Assembly: GCF_029870595.1 (NCBI RefSeq)
Contig: NZ_JAPDIR010000018.1
Span: forward strand, 36,607 to 100,606
Length of the DNA: 64,000 nucleotides
From: Sphingomonas sp. CBMAI 2297
GTDB taxonomy: Bacteria > Pseudomonadota > Alphaproteobacteria > Sphingomonadales > Sphingomonadaceae
Reading direction: 5' to 3'
Shown here: positions 25,976 through 35,179 of the stretch, one piece after another
Position numbering within the stretch: position 1 is the first letter of the stretch
How the letters are laid out: every line of letters begins with the position of its first letter
The notes under the pieces: generated by a model
Seen by the model: the letters and a program-made list of their open reading frames with translations, nothing else
What the model was told of the DNA's origin: nothing
Database searches by the model: none
Made by a program: the position numbers and the translations under genes

Positions 25976-26508
25976 GGTGCATTCTCCGATACTGGCCTCG
26001 CGCATGGCGCTTCCCTGAAATCCAAGCCATGCGGAAACTCGGCCCAATCCTCGTGGCCGAGGCTGCTTACGCCAACCTTACGGGCAGATGTCGGCCAACT
26101 GGGCGCTGTCTCAAATCCGCACAGGCCCCGCGCGGCGTTTGTCGGGGCCATGGTCGGGGAATGGCGGATTTCCGCGTCATCCGGCCTTGCCGGGCACTCG
26201 GATGCCTAGGGAGTTTTCCGGAGGCCAGCGGCGGCCCCGTCACCATGCGAAGCCGCTTGTCCACACGGGACAAGGCTACGATAGTCGTCGCCATGAGGTA
26301 CGCGCCATCCTGTCCAGCAATGGGACAGAGGAAAGCCGTGGCGAAGGCGATGATCCGGCACGGCCGCATGGATACCGATCCAGCGCTTCCGACCGACCAT
26401 GCGCTTGCCGATACCTTCACCGAGGATCCTGACGGCATTCTTGCCCCCGACATGTTCGGAGACGGATCCTGACCATAGGCGGCCCCTGGCCGCGACGGAG
26501 CGAGTTAG
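25976..26508. other. Gene-free interval between LuxR-type gene and response regulator
   Basis: About 530 bases carrying the divergent promoters of the small LuxR-type gene and of the two-component operon at 26509. Several frames of about 110-150 codons cross it on both strands, but none shows a ribosome site with a recognisable or well-composed protein. I see no RNA gene or strong hairpin. Confidence 0.4.
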
Positions 26509-27180
26509 ATGCGCTTGCTGATCGTAGAGGATGATGCGGAACTGGCCCATGCGATGGTTTCGGCATTCGCGAAGCGCGACGTGCGCTGCGATCTGGCCAG
26601 AACCGCGGGCGATGCCGAGCTTCTGATCCAGACCATCAACTATGCGGCGATCATCCTCGATCTCGGCCTCCCGGACGAGAATGGCCTCGCCTTGTTGCGG
26701 CGCCTGCGCGGGTATAAACGCATGGAACCAATTCTCGTGCTGACGGCGCGTGGCGAGGGTGAGATGCGTGTCCAGGGACTGGATAGCGGTGCCGACGACT
26801 ATATCGTCAAACCATTCCTCTTTCCCGAGCTGCACGCCCGGATCTGCGCGGTGCTTCGCCGGCAGGGCGGCTATGTCGAGCATCTCCTCGCCGTGGGGGA
26901 CCTGTCCCTGGACACCCGGACGCGCGAAGTGCGGGTGGGCGGCGAACCCGCCGACTTTTCGGAGCGCGAGGCCGAACTGCTGGAGCTGCTGATGCGGCGC
27001 TCCGGCCATGTCCTTTCCAAGCGCGTCATCGAGGATCAGCTGTTCGGCTCGGGAGACATGCTCGGCTCGAACGCAGTGGAAGTATATATCCACCGGATTC
27101 GACGAAAACTGGACGGCTTCGCGGCGCAGGTCAGGCTCAAGACCGTACGCGGAATCGGCTATATATTGATGAACTCGTGA
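26509..27180 (+). CDS. OmpR-family response regulator
   Basis: A 223-residue protein. The receiver domain (1 to about 115) has the acidic pocket EDD, phospho-acceptor D51 in ILDLGLPDENG, Thr in VLTARGEG and Lys in DDYIVKPF. The C-terminal winged helix includes TREVRVGGEP, GHVLSKRVIEDQLFG and NAVEVYIHRIRRKLDG. ATG behind GGAG. Overlaps the kinase start (GTGA). The target is unknown; the phased repeats at 24192 and the exported proteins are nearby candidates. Confidence 0.9.
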   Translation: MRLLIVEDDAELAHAMVSAFAKRDVRCDLARTAGDAELLIQTINYAAIILDLGLPDENGLALLRRLRGYKRMEPILVLTARGEGEMRVQGLDSGADDYIVKPFLFPELHARICAVLRRQGGYVEHLLAVGDLSLDTRTREVRVGGEPADFSEREAELLELLMRRSGHVLSKRVIEDQLFGSGDMLGSNAVEVYIHRIRRKLDGFAAQVRLKTVRGIGYILMNS

Positions 27181-28562
27181 GGGTTCGCGCGCCGAGATCG
27201 ATGTTCTGGCAGCTGCTCCTGGCCCAGGCGATTCTCGTCCTGTCCCTGGCGGTGTTCCTTCCGGTGCTGCTCGGATATCTTCTGAACACGACGGCAGATC
27301 AGTTCATTTCGGAGCGGCTGAAGCGCGAGGCACAGGCCATCGCGACGGGCAGGCCCACATGGTGGCAGCAGGCGCGGGGCCCCAGCTTCCAGGGCAGCCT
27401 GCGCATCACCGATGCCGGCGCTCTCGACGTCGAGGCCGCCTCGGGCCAGCTGCCCGTCCCCCTTGCCAAGCTCGAACACGGGGACGGCCCGATATTCTTC
27501 AAATATGGCCGCTACGACGTGCTCACGCTCCCGGTCTCGCAGGCGGGGCGTCCGGAATGGATCGTCGTCGCCCAGAATCGCACCTATCCGAACCATATCG
27601 TCGATAATGTAGTTACATCGTTCCTCGAGCGTTTCATCTGGGTCGTTCCGGCCTCGCTGCTGGCCTCGCTGCTCATCGGGCTGCTGATCCTCGGCCGGGT
27701 GACGGGCCGGTTCCGGCGCACGGCCAGCCAGGCCGATGCGATCGGCCTGGATCATATCGGCCATCGTCTGGAGCCGGCGAGCGTGCCGCTGGAGGCCGTT
27801 CCCCTTGTCCACGCGACCAATCGCGCCCTTGACCGCCTGGAGGCCGGCTATCGCTTCCAGGGCGAGTTCATCGGCAATGTCGCGCATGAACTGCGCACGC
27901 CGCTGGCGCTCATCTCGCTACGCCTCGAGGCGCTGGATCCCTCTCCCGAACGCGACGCCGTGCAGCTGGGGGTCGAGCGGGCCAATCGCGTGATCCAGCA
28001 GCTGATGGACCTGGCGATCGTGGATCGCCATCACCGCAAGGTCGAGAGCTTCGACCCCGTGGCGCTCGCCGGCGAGGTGGTCAGCGTGATGGCGCCGCTC
28101 GCGCTGCACCGGGATCACGACATCGATTTCACGGCGCCCGCAGGCCAGCATGCCTGGGTCGAAGGGATAATCGGCCTGGTGCAGATCGCGCTGACGAACC
28201 TGATCGACAACGCCGTCCGCCACACGCCGGCAGGCTGCACCGTGTCCGTTCGGGTCGAACCGGACGGCAGCATGATCGTGGCGGATGACGGCCCCGGCTT
28301 TGCCGTCGAGACCCTGGCCAACCAGACGAAGCGCTACCGGAAAGAGGGAACCAATCGAACCGACAGCGCCGGCCTGGGGCTGTCCATCGTCGAACGGATC
28401 ATGGCGGTCTGTGGCGGTTCGCTAGAGATCGACAATATCGTGCCGAACGGAACCCGGTGCGTCGTGAGGCTCCGGGCGTCGCCCCCTCCCCCGGGCATGG
28501 CCGCTTCCGAAGCGCCCGCGAGGCCGCGCGGGAAGAAGGCATGGAGGCCGGCGCCGAAATGA
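27177..28562 (+). CDS. Sensor histidine kinase
   Basis: A 461-residue membrane kinase starting at GTG overlapping the regulator stop. TM1 is about residues 10-35, the periplasmic sensor about 38-152, TM2 about 153-175. HAMP-like linker, then H237 in NVAHELRTPLA. ATPase motifs: N box (LTNLIDNAVRHTPAG), G1 (VADDGPGFA) and G2 (SAGLGLSIVERI). The C-terminus has a basic, proline-rich tail. Cognate of the regulator at 26509. Confidence 0.9.
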   Translation: MRVRAPRSMFWQLLLAQAILVLSLAVFLPVLLGYLLNTTADQFISERLKREAQAIATGRPTWWQQARGPSFQGSLRITDAGALDVEAASGQLPVPLAKLEHGDGPIFFKYGRYDVLTLPVSQAGRPEWIVVAQNRTYPNHIVDNVVTSFLERFIWVVPASLLASLLIGLLILGRVTGRFRRTASQADAIGLDHIGHRLEPASVPLEAVPLVHATNRALDRLEAGYRFQGEFIGNVAHELRTPLALISLRLEALDPSPERDAVQLGVERANRVIQQLMDLAIVDRHHRKVESFDPVALAGEVVSVMAPLALHRDHDIDFTAPAGQHAWVEGIIGLVQIALTNLIDNAVRHTPAGCTVSVRVEPDGSMIVADDGPGFAVETLANQTKRYRKEGTNRTDSAGLGLSIVERIMAVCGGSLEIDNIVPNGTRCVVRLRASPPPPGMAASEAPARPRGKKAWRPAPK

Positions 28563-28686
28563 TGGCCCCTTCCGCAGCCAGGACGGGTTCCGCCGGGGCC
28601 GGATGATCGCCCTCCCCGCCGGTCTGGATCGGTCCGGCGTGCCGCGCTAGGCTGGCCCGGAGCCACCCGGCAACGAAACGAAGATC

Positions 28687-29346
28687 ATGGCGCGCCTACT
28701 CCTCATCGAAGATGATGCCCCCCTGGGCCGCGGCATGCGGGCCGCGCTGGAGGATGCCGGCCATGCGGTCGATTGGGCCAGGACCGGCGAGGAGGCGTTG
28801 CTGGCGTGCCGCAGCGAGGCCTATGGCGTCGTCCTGCTGGATCTCGGCCTCCCCGACGTCTCCGGGCTGGAAGTCCTGCGCGAGCTCAGGAGCGAGAACC
28901 GGCTCGTCCCGGTCATCGTCATCACCGCGCAGGACCGCATCACCCAGCGCATTGCGGGGCTGGATGCCGGTGCCGACGACTATCTGGTCAAGCCGCTGGA
29001 TATCGATGAGCTGACCGCGCGCGTCCGCGCCCAGCTGCGCCGGCGCGACGGACGCGGATCCGATCTGCTCGTCGTCCGCGACGTGGCGCTCGACCTGGGA
29101 GGGCGCACCGTCCGGCTGCGCGACCAGCCGGTCGCGCTCACCGCTAAGGAATTCCGGATAGCGGCCCTCCTCATGCGCCGGGCGGGCCGCTTCGTCAGCA
29201 AGGCGGAACTCGAAGCGGCGCTGTACGATCAGGATCAGTATATCGAGAGCAATACGGTGGAGGTCGCCATCTCGGCGCTCCGGCGCAAGCTGGAGCGGGA
29301 CTTCATCGTCACCGCGCGCGGGCTCGGCTACATGGTCGCGAAATGA
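28687..29346 (+). CDS. OmpR-family response regulator (TctD/QseB-like)
   Basis: A 219-residue protein with receiver motifs EDD, D52 in LLDLGLPDVSG, VITAQD and DDYLVKPLDIDEL. The winged helix ends in NTVEVAISALRRKLE and RGLGYMVAK. It overlaps the kinase start (ATGA). The pair sits directly upstream of the RND pump, and tandem CATCAG repeats at 30721 are probably its operator. Confidence 0.9.
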   Translation: MARLLLIEDDAPLGRGMRAALEDAGHAVDWARTGEEALLACRSEAYGVVLLDLGLPDVSGLEVLRELRSENRLVPVIVITAQDRITQRIAGLDAGADDYLVKPLDIDELTARVRAQLRRRDGRGSDLLVVRDVALDLGGRTVRLRDQPVALTAKEFRIAALLMRRAGRFVSKAELEAALYDQDQYIESNTVEVAISALRRKLERDFIVTARGLGYMVAK

Positions 29347-30713
29347 AGGGAAGGATCGGCCGCTCCCTCACCGGCGCGCTCTATGTCCGCACGCTGCTTC
29401 TGGTCGCGGTGACCGGCATGCTTATGGCAGGAGTGCTGTTCGCGATCGTGCGCGCCGACATCAACCAGCGCGCGGACCAGCAGCTGATCACCGCGACGCA
29501 CGTGCTCCACCTGCTCATGCGGGAGGAGTTCACGGGGGACGATCCCAATTCGCGGGTGAGCCACGACACGCCCTATCGCCGGCTGCTCAGCGACGAGGAT
29601 CTCAGCGCATTCCGCGCCTCGGCCGCGTGGCGCCAGTTCGCCGTCTATCATTTCGGCATCCTGACGGTGCCGCCGACGCGCGGCGATGTCGGGAAGGGCG
29701 TGGCCGCGATACCCGGGTTTCGCACCTTCAGCGTCGGCACCGACAAATGGCGCAGCTACGGCCTTGCGGTTCCCGAGCAACGGCTGCTGATCGTGGTGGC
29801 GGAGCCGATGCAGGCGCGGGCGGGGCTGATCCTGCGCGTCGGCGAGCAGCTGATCGGTCCGATCATGCTCCTGATCCTCGGCAGCGCGGTGCTGCTATGG
29901 CTCACGCTGCGCCGCGGGCTGTCGGCGGTGCAGCAGCTCAGCGCCACGCTCGGCAGCCGGTCCGCGGCCGAGCTGAAGCCGCTGCACCTCCACACCATGC
30001 CGAGCGACCTGGCACCGATCGTCGCCGCGCTGAACGGCCTGCTCGCGCGGGTGCGCGCCGCGATCGAGCACGAACAGGCCTTTGCCGACCAGGCCGCGCA
30101 CCAATTGCGCACCCCGCTCGCCGCGCTGAAGCTGCGAGCCCAGCTGCTGCTGCGACGCGCGGCGCCCGACTCCGAGGAGCATGCGGCGCTTTCCGATCTG
30201 CTGGAGAGCGTGGATCGCGGCAGCGACACGATCACCCAGATGCTGCAGCTCGCCCGGCTCGACGCGACGGCGCTGACCCGGGAACCGGTCGACCTGCGCG
30301 AGCTGGCAAGCGAAGTCATCGCCGATCGGGCGCTGTTCGCGGCGCGGGCCGGTGCCGACTTCTCGCTGACGGCTCCCGACGTCGCCATCGCATCGACCGA
30401 CCCGACGCCGTTGCGGGTGGCGCTTGCGACGATCATCGACAATGCCGTGGAGCATGCGGCAAGCGGCGGCACGATCGATGTGGAGATCCGCGCCGTTTCC
30501 GGGCGGCTGGCGCTGGTCGTGAGCGACCGCGGCCCCGGCATGCATCCCGAGCGCCTGTCGGGACCGACGGGCCGGGACGGCGATCCCCACCCCGGCGGGG
30601 GCCTGGGCCTGGCGATCGCCCGGCGGGCCGTGACCGTGCTGGGCGGCGAGCTGCGGCTCGAGAACCGCGGCGACGGGCCGGGGCTGCGGGCGACGATTTT
30701 CCTGCCGGATTGA
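29343..30713 (+). CDS. Sensor histidine kinase (TctE/QseC-like)
   Basis: A 456-residue kinase. TM1 about 17-37; periplasmic sensor about 38-165, TctE/2CSK_N-like; TM2 about 172-190. H253 lies in DQAAHQLRTPLAALKLRA, the AAHQLRTPL form typical of the TctE group. ATPase motifs IIDNAVEHA, SDRGPGMHPE and GGGLGLAIARRA. Adjacent to the efflux operon, it plausibly senses the exported metal or another toxic compound. Confidence 0.9.
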   Translation: MKGRIGRSLTGALYVRTLLLVAVTGMLMAGVLFAIVRADINQRADQQLITATHVLHLLMREEFTGDDPNSRVSHDTPYRRLLSDEDLSAFRASAAWRQFAVYHFGILTVPPTRGDVGKGVAAIPGFRTFSVGTDKWRSYGLAVPEQRLLIVVAEPMQARAGLILRVGEQLIGPIMLLILGSAVLLWLTLRRGLSAVQQLSATLGSRSAAELKPLHLHTMPSDLAPIVAALNGLLARVRAAIEHEQAFADQAAHQLRTPLAALKLRAQLLLRRAAPDSEEHAALSDLLESVDRGSDTITQMLQLARLDATALTREPVDLRELASEVIADRALFAARAGADFSLTAPDVAIASTDPTPLRVALATIIDNAVEHAASGGTIDVEIRAVSGRLALVVSDRGPGMHPERLSGPTGRDGDPHPGGGLGLAIARRAVTVLGGELRLENRGDGPGLRATIFLPD

Positions 30714-30720
30714 TCTCCGG

Positions 30721-30742
30721 CATCAGTTTCGCATCAGCTTCG
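30721..30742 (+). promoter_or_regulatory. Tandem 11-bp repeats upstream of the RND operon
   Basis: CATCAGTTTCG followed directly by CATCAGCTTCG: two 11-bp direct repeats differing at one base, between the kinase stop and the adaptor start. Such 11-bp head-to-tail half-sites are the normal target of OmpR-family regulators, so the regulator at 28687 probably activates the pump here. Confidence 0.6.
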
Positions 30743-30782
30743 CGATCTATCGGCGGCGCATCTCTTGCCGTTCGAGGTGGCC

Positions 30783-32033
30783 TTGACCGAAACTGCCCTG
30801 CCCGCGCAATCGCCTGACGCGCTGCCCCGCAAGCGGCAGGCAGCCTATGTGCTGGCCGGCGCGGCGATCCTGATCGCAGTCATCGTGCTGACGTCGCTGC
30901 TGCACCAGCAGGATCCCGATCCGGCGGAGGCGCCCGGCGAACCCGGCATCTTCCAGGCGACCCCGGATCAATATGCCGCCATGGAGATCCGCGCGGTGGG
31001 AACCGCGGCGGACGGCGCCACTCTCCGCGCGACCGGCACCATCTCGGTCGACGAGGACCGTTCCACGCCGGTGCTGCCGCCGCTGACCGGACAGGTGACG
31101 CGCGTGTTCGTCGAGGCCGGACAGCGCGTAGCGCGCGGCCAGCCCCTGTTCGAAATTCGATCGACCGAGCGCGCCCAGGGCGCCAACAGCCTGGTCGCAG
31201 CCGCCGCCCAGCGCGATACCGCGCGCGCCCAGCTGGGCATCGCCCAGGGCAATGCCCAGCGCGCGGAACTGATCTACAAGAACGGCGGCGGCGCGCTGCG
31301 CGACTATCAGCAGGCCAAGAGCGAGCTGGTCGCCGCGCAGGCGGCGATGCGCACGGCCGACGCCGCCTATGTGGTGGCGCGCAACCAGATCGCGATTCAG
31401 GGCGGCACGCCGGGCGACATCGCCCGCATCGCCGGGGGCGGGCTTGCCGGCAATGCGATCGTGCGCGCGCCGATCGGCGGGATCGTCGCCAGCCGCGCGA
31501 TCAGCGCCGGCCAGTATCTCGGCGCGGGTGCGGACGGGCCGGCGCTGGTGATCACCGATCCGGCCTCGGTATGGCTGGTGGCCCAGGTGCCCGAGAGCGA
31601 TGCGGGCCGGGTGCGTGTCGGCGATCAGGTGACGGTGACGACCCCGGCCGCTCCGGGCCGGAGCTTCACCGCACGGGTCCGCATGGTGGGATCCGCGCTC
31701 GATCCCAACACCCATCGCCTGCCCGTGCGCGCGGCCATCGCCAATCCGGACGGCGTGCTCAAGCCGCAGATGTTCGCGAGCTTCGCGATCGCCGCGCCGG
31801 CAAAGGCGGCGCCAGGCACCGCGCTCGTCGTCCCCGCGCAAGCCGTCATCCGCGAAGGCGACACCGCCCGCGTCTGGGTTGCCCAGCCGGGCCGCCGCCT
31901 GGTCGCGCGCAGCGTCACCGTGGCGGAGGGGCCGGGCGACGGCACCATCCGCATCACCGCCGGGCTCCGTGCCGGCGAGCGGATCGTCACCAGGGGCGCC
32001 ATCTTCGTCAACGAAGCCGGCATTCCGGGCTGA
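30783..32033 (+). CDS. RND efflux periplasmic adaptor (membrane fusion protein)
   Basis: About 416 residues from a TTG at 30783 behind GAGGTGG; a TTG at 30765 is the alternative and no ATG is in frame. One N-terminal membrane helix (AAYVLAGAAILIAVIVLTSLL). Then the barrel-sandwich halves (LTGQVTRVFVEAGQRVARGQ; NAIVRAPIGGIVASRAISAG) flank a coiled-coil hairpin (about residues 125-205). The beta-barrel domain shows VWLVAQVPESDAGRVRVGDQ. It joins the inner-membrane pump to the outer-membrane channel. Resembles CzcB/CusB-type adaptors but has no His-rich metal-binding extension. Confidence 0.88.
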   Translation: MTETALPAQSPDALPRKRQAAYVLAGAAILIAVIVLTSLLHQQDPDPAEAPGEPGIFQATPDQYAAMEIRAVGTAADGATLRATGTISVDEDRSTPVLPPLTGQVTRVFVEAGQRVARGQPLFEIRSTERAQGANSLVAAAAQRDTARAQLGIAQGNAQRAELIYKNGGGALRDYQQAKSELVAAQAAMRTADAAYVVARNQIAIQGGTPGDIARIAGGGLAGNAIVRAPIGGIVASRAISAGQYLGAGADGPALVITDPASVWLVAQVPESDAGRVRVGDQVTVTTPAAPGRSFTARVRMVGSALDPNTHRLPVRAAIANPDGVLKPQMFASFAIAAPAKAAPGTALVVPAQAVIREGDTARVWVAQPGRRLVARSVTVAEGPGDGTIRITAGLRAGERIVTRGAIFVNEAGIPG

Positions 32034-32038
32034 TCGCG

Positions 32039-35000
32039 ATGAACCGCCTGGTCGCCTTCGCGCTGCATCAGCGCGTGCTCATGGTCCTGCTGCTCGTCGC
32101 GATGATCGCCTCGGGCGGCTTCGCCTTCCTGAAGCTCAACATCGAGGCCTATCCCGACCCGGTTCCGCCCGCCGTCGAGATCGTCACCCAGAATCCCGGC
32201 ATCTCGGGCGAGGAGATCGAGCGGAACATCACGATCCCGATCGAAGTGGCGATGGCCGGCATCCCGCACGTCACTTCGGTCCGCACCATCTCGTTGTTCG
32301 GCCTGAGCGACGTGAAGATCCAGTTCAGCTACGACTATACGTTCGAGCAGGCGCAGCAGCAGGTGATCAACCGGCTGAACCAGATCGACGGGCTCCCGGC
32401 CGGCGTGCAGCCCGGCATCTCGCCGGTCAGCCCGATCGGCGAGATCTATCGATACCGCGTCGTCGGGCCGCCGGGCTATTCGGTGATGGACCTGAAGACG
32501 ATCCAGGACTGGGTGGTCGAGCGCCGGATCAAGGCAGTGCCGGGCGTGATCGACGTGACCGGCTGGGGCGGCAAGACGCGCACCTATGAAGTCGTCATCG
32601 ACAATGACCGGCTGGTCGCAGAGGGCGTTACCGCCGCCAATGTGATCGACGCGCTCGGCAAGAGCAACGCGAATGTCGGCGGGCAGACCGTCACCTTCGG
32701 GCCCCAGAACGCGATCGTGCGCGGCGTCGCGCTGATCCATTCGGTCGACGACATCAACCGGGTGCTGGTCGGCACGCACGGCAGCGCCCCGGTCAAGCTC
32801 GGCGACGTGGCGACCGTGAAGGTCGGCAACCAGCCGCGGCTCGGCATCGCCGGGCAGGACAAGGACGACGATATCGTCCAGGGCACCGTGCTGATGTATC
32901 GCGGCGCGCAGTCGAGCCCGACGATCAAGGCGGTCGAGAACGCGATCCAGGACATCAACGCGTCCGGAATCCTCCCTCCCGGCGTCAAGCTCGAGCGGAT
33001 CTACGACCGTTCCGGCCTGATCGCGCTGACGACCAGCACCGTCATCCGCAACATGATCGAGGGCATCCTCCTCATCTTCTTCCTGCAATGGCTGTTCCTG
33101 GGGAATCTGCGCTCGGCGCTGATCGTGGCGGCGACGATTCCCTTCGCGCTCTGCTTCGCGGTGCTGATCCTCACGGCCCAGGGGGAGTCGGCGAACCTGT
33201 TGTCGGTCGGCGCGCTCGATTTCGGCCTGATCGTCGACGCGACCGTGATCATGGTCGAGAACATCTATCGCCACCTGGTCGAGCGCAGCCATGCCGTCGA
33301 GCGGGGCAGCGGGCATTATACGCCCGGCAACCGGCTCTCCGCGATCCTGAACGGCGCGGGCGAGGTCAATCGCGGCATCTTCTTCGCCGCCGCGATCATC
33401 ATCGCCAGCTTCATCCCGCTGTTCACGCTCTCGGGCGTCGAGGGCCATATCTTCGGGCCGATGGCGAAGACCTATGCCTATGCCATCGCCGGCGGGCTGA
33501 TCGCGACCTTCACGGTCTCGCCGGTGCTCGCCGCGCTGCTGCTTCCGGACCGGCTGAGCGAGGTCGAGACCTGGATCGTGCGCAAGCTGCGCGCCGTCTA
33601 CGAGCCGGCGGTGCGCTTCGCGATCGCCAATCGGGTGCTGACGCTCGGCGGCGCCGCCGCGCTGGTGCTCGCGGCGGGCACCACCAGCTTCACGCTCGGC
33701 GTCGAGTTCCTCCCCAAGCTGGAGGAAGGCAATATGTGGATACGCGCCACCATGCCCGCCTCCGTCTCGCTCGAGGAAGGGCAGAAGGTGGTCAACGAGG
33801 CGCGCCGGATCATCCGCTCCTATCCCGAGGTGCAGACGGTAGTGTCGCAGCACGGCCGCCCCGACGACGGCACCGACGCGACCGGCTTCTTCAACGCCGA
33901 ATTCTTCACGCCGCTGAAGCCGAGCGACCAATGGCCGCGCGGGATGACCAAGGCGAAGCTGACAGCCGACATGCAGAAGCGGCTGAGCGATCGCTTCCCC
34001 GGCGTCGAGTTCGCCTTCTCCCAATATATCCAGGACAATGTCGAGGAAGCCGCCTCGGGCGTGAAGGGCGCGAACTCGATCAAGCTGTTCGGCCCCGACC
34101 TGGCGACGCTGGAAAAGACGGGCAAGCAGATCGAGGCGGTCATGGCCAAGGTGCCCGGCATCGCCGATCTCGGCATGTTCGAGCTGCTCGGCCAGCCGAC
34201 CGTCCAGGTAGTCCCCGACCGCGACCGGGCGGCGCGCTACGGCCTGACGCCGGAGGACATCAACCAGGTGGTCCGCGCCGCGATCGGCGGCGAGGCGGCC
34301 GGCGACCTGTACGAGCGCGCCACCGACCGGCATTTCCCGATCGTCGTGCGTCTCCAGCCCGGGCAGCGCGACAGCCTGGACAGCATCCGCCGGATCACCG
34401 TCGGCGCGCCGGGCGCCAATGGCGCGGTGGTGCAGGTGCCGCTCTCCGAAGTCGCCGAGGTGAAGCTGACCACCGGGCCCTCGTTCGTCTATCGCGAGCA
34501 TCAGGAGCGCTATGTCCCGATCAAGTTCGCGGTGCGCGGGCGCGATCTCGGCGGCGCGGTGAGCGAGGCGCAACAGGCGGTCGCGCAGCAGGTCAAGCTG
34601 CCGCCCGGCTATCATCTCGAATGGGCCGGCGAGCTCGGCAATCTCGAAAACGCGGTCTCGCGGCTGAAACTGGTGGTGCCGATCAGCCTCGGGCTCATCC
34701 TCCTGCTGCTCTTCCTGAATTTCGGCTCGGCGATCGACATGCTGCTCGCCGCCTCGGTGATGCCGATGGCGCTGATCGGCGGGGTGCTGGCCCTCGTGCT
34801 GACCGGCACCGCGTTCAGCATCTCGGCCGCGATCGGCTTCGTCGCGCTGCTCGGCATCTCGGTGATGGACGGGATCATCGTCCTGACCGCCTTCAACCAG
34901 GCGATCGACGAAGGCATGGCGCGCGCGCAGGCGCTGGCCCGGGCATGCAGCCAGAGCCTGAGGCCGGTGGTCATGACCTGCCTGGTCGCCGCGATCGGGC

Positions 35001-35179
35001 TGGTGCCGGCGGCCTTCTCCAGCGGCATCGGCAGCCAGGTGCAGAAGCCCTTGGCGATCGTGGTGGTCGGCGGAATGATCCTGGCGCCGCTCCTGATCCT
35101 GCTGGTCCTGCCCGTGCTCGTCGACTTGTTCTCGCGGCACAGGCCTGCCCTCGTCGCCGAAAGGGAGGCCAATTCGTGA
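32039..35179 (+). CDS. RND efflux permease, CzcA-like family
   Basis: A 1046-residue proton-driven inner-membrane pump with 12 helices and two large periplasmic loops. The N-terminus (MNRLVAFALHQRVLMVLLLV, then EAYPDPVPPAVEI) and the TM4 segment SVGALDFGLIVDATVIMVEN (about residues 389-408) place it in the CzcA/HME-related branch rather than AcrB. The TM4 Asp residues fit the proton relay. A heavy metal is the family default substrate; CusA-type Met clusters are not obvious to me, so an organic substrate cannot be excluded. Starts six bases after the adaptor. Confidence 0.9.
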   Translation: MNRLVAFALHQRVLMVLLLVAMIASGGFAFLKLNIEAYPDPVPPAVEIVTQNPGISGEEIERNITIPIEVAMAGIPHVTSVRTISLFGLSDVKIQFSYDYTFEQAQQQVINRLNQIDGLPAGVQPGISPVSPIGEIYRYRVVGPPGYSVMDLKTIQDWVVERRIKAVPGVIDVTGWGGKTRTYEVVIDNDRLVAEGVTAANVIDALGKSNANVGGQTVTFGPQNAIVRGVALIHSVDDINRVLVGTHGSAPVKLGDVATVKVGNQPRLGIAGQDKDDDIVQGTVLMYRGAQSSPTIKAVENAIQDINASGILPPGVKLERIYDRSGLIALTTSTVIRNMIEGILLIFFLQWLFLGNLRSALIVAATIPFALCFAVLILTAQGESANLLSVGALDFGLIVDATVIMVENIYRHLVERSHAVERGSGHYTPGNRLSAILNGAGEVNRGIFFAAAIIIASFIPLFTLSGVEGHIFGPMAKTYAYAIAGGLIATFTVSPVLAALLLPDRLSEVETWIVRKLRAVYEPAVRFAIANRVLTLGGAAALVLAAGTTSFTLGVEFLPKLEEGNMWIRATMPASVSLEEGQKVVNEARRIIRSYPEVQTVVSQHGRPDDGTDATGFFNAEFFTPLKPSDQWPRGMTKAKLTADMQKRLSDRFPGVEFAFSQYIQDNVEEAASGVKGANSIKLFGPDLATLEKTGKQIEAVMAKVPGIADLGMFELLGQPTVQVVPDRDRAARYGLTPEDINQVVRAAIGGEAAGDLYERATDRHFPIVVRLQPGQRDSLDSIRRITVGAPGANGAVVQVPLSEVAEVKLTTGPSFVYREHQERYVPIKFAVRGRDLGGAVSEAQQAVAQQVKLPPGYHLEWAGELGNLENAVSRLKLVVPISLGLILLLLFLNFGSAIDMLLAASVMPMALIGGVLALVLTGTAFSISAAIGFVALLGISVMDGIIVLTAFNQAIDEGMARAQALARACSQSLRPVVMTCLVAAIGLVPAAFSSGIGSQVQKPLAIVVVGGMILAPLLILLVLPVLVDLFSRHRPALVAEREANS

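Noticed and set aside
26029..26472. A 147-codon plus-strand frame upstream of the response regulator
   Set aside because: Composition and the lack of a ribosome site argue against coding; no family features.
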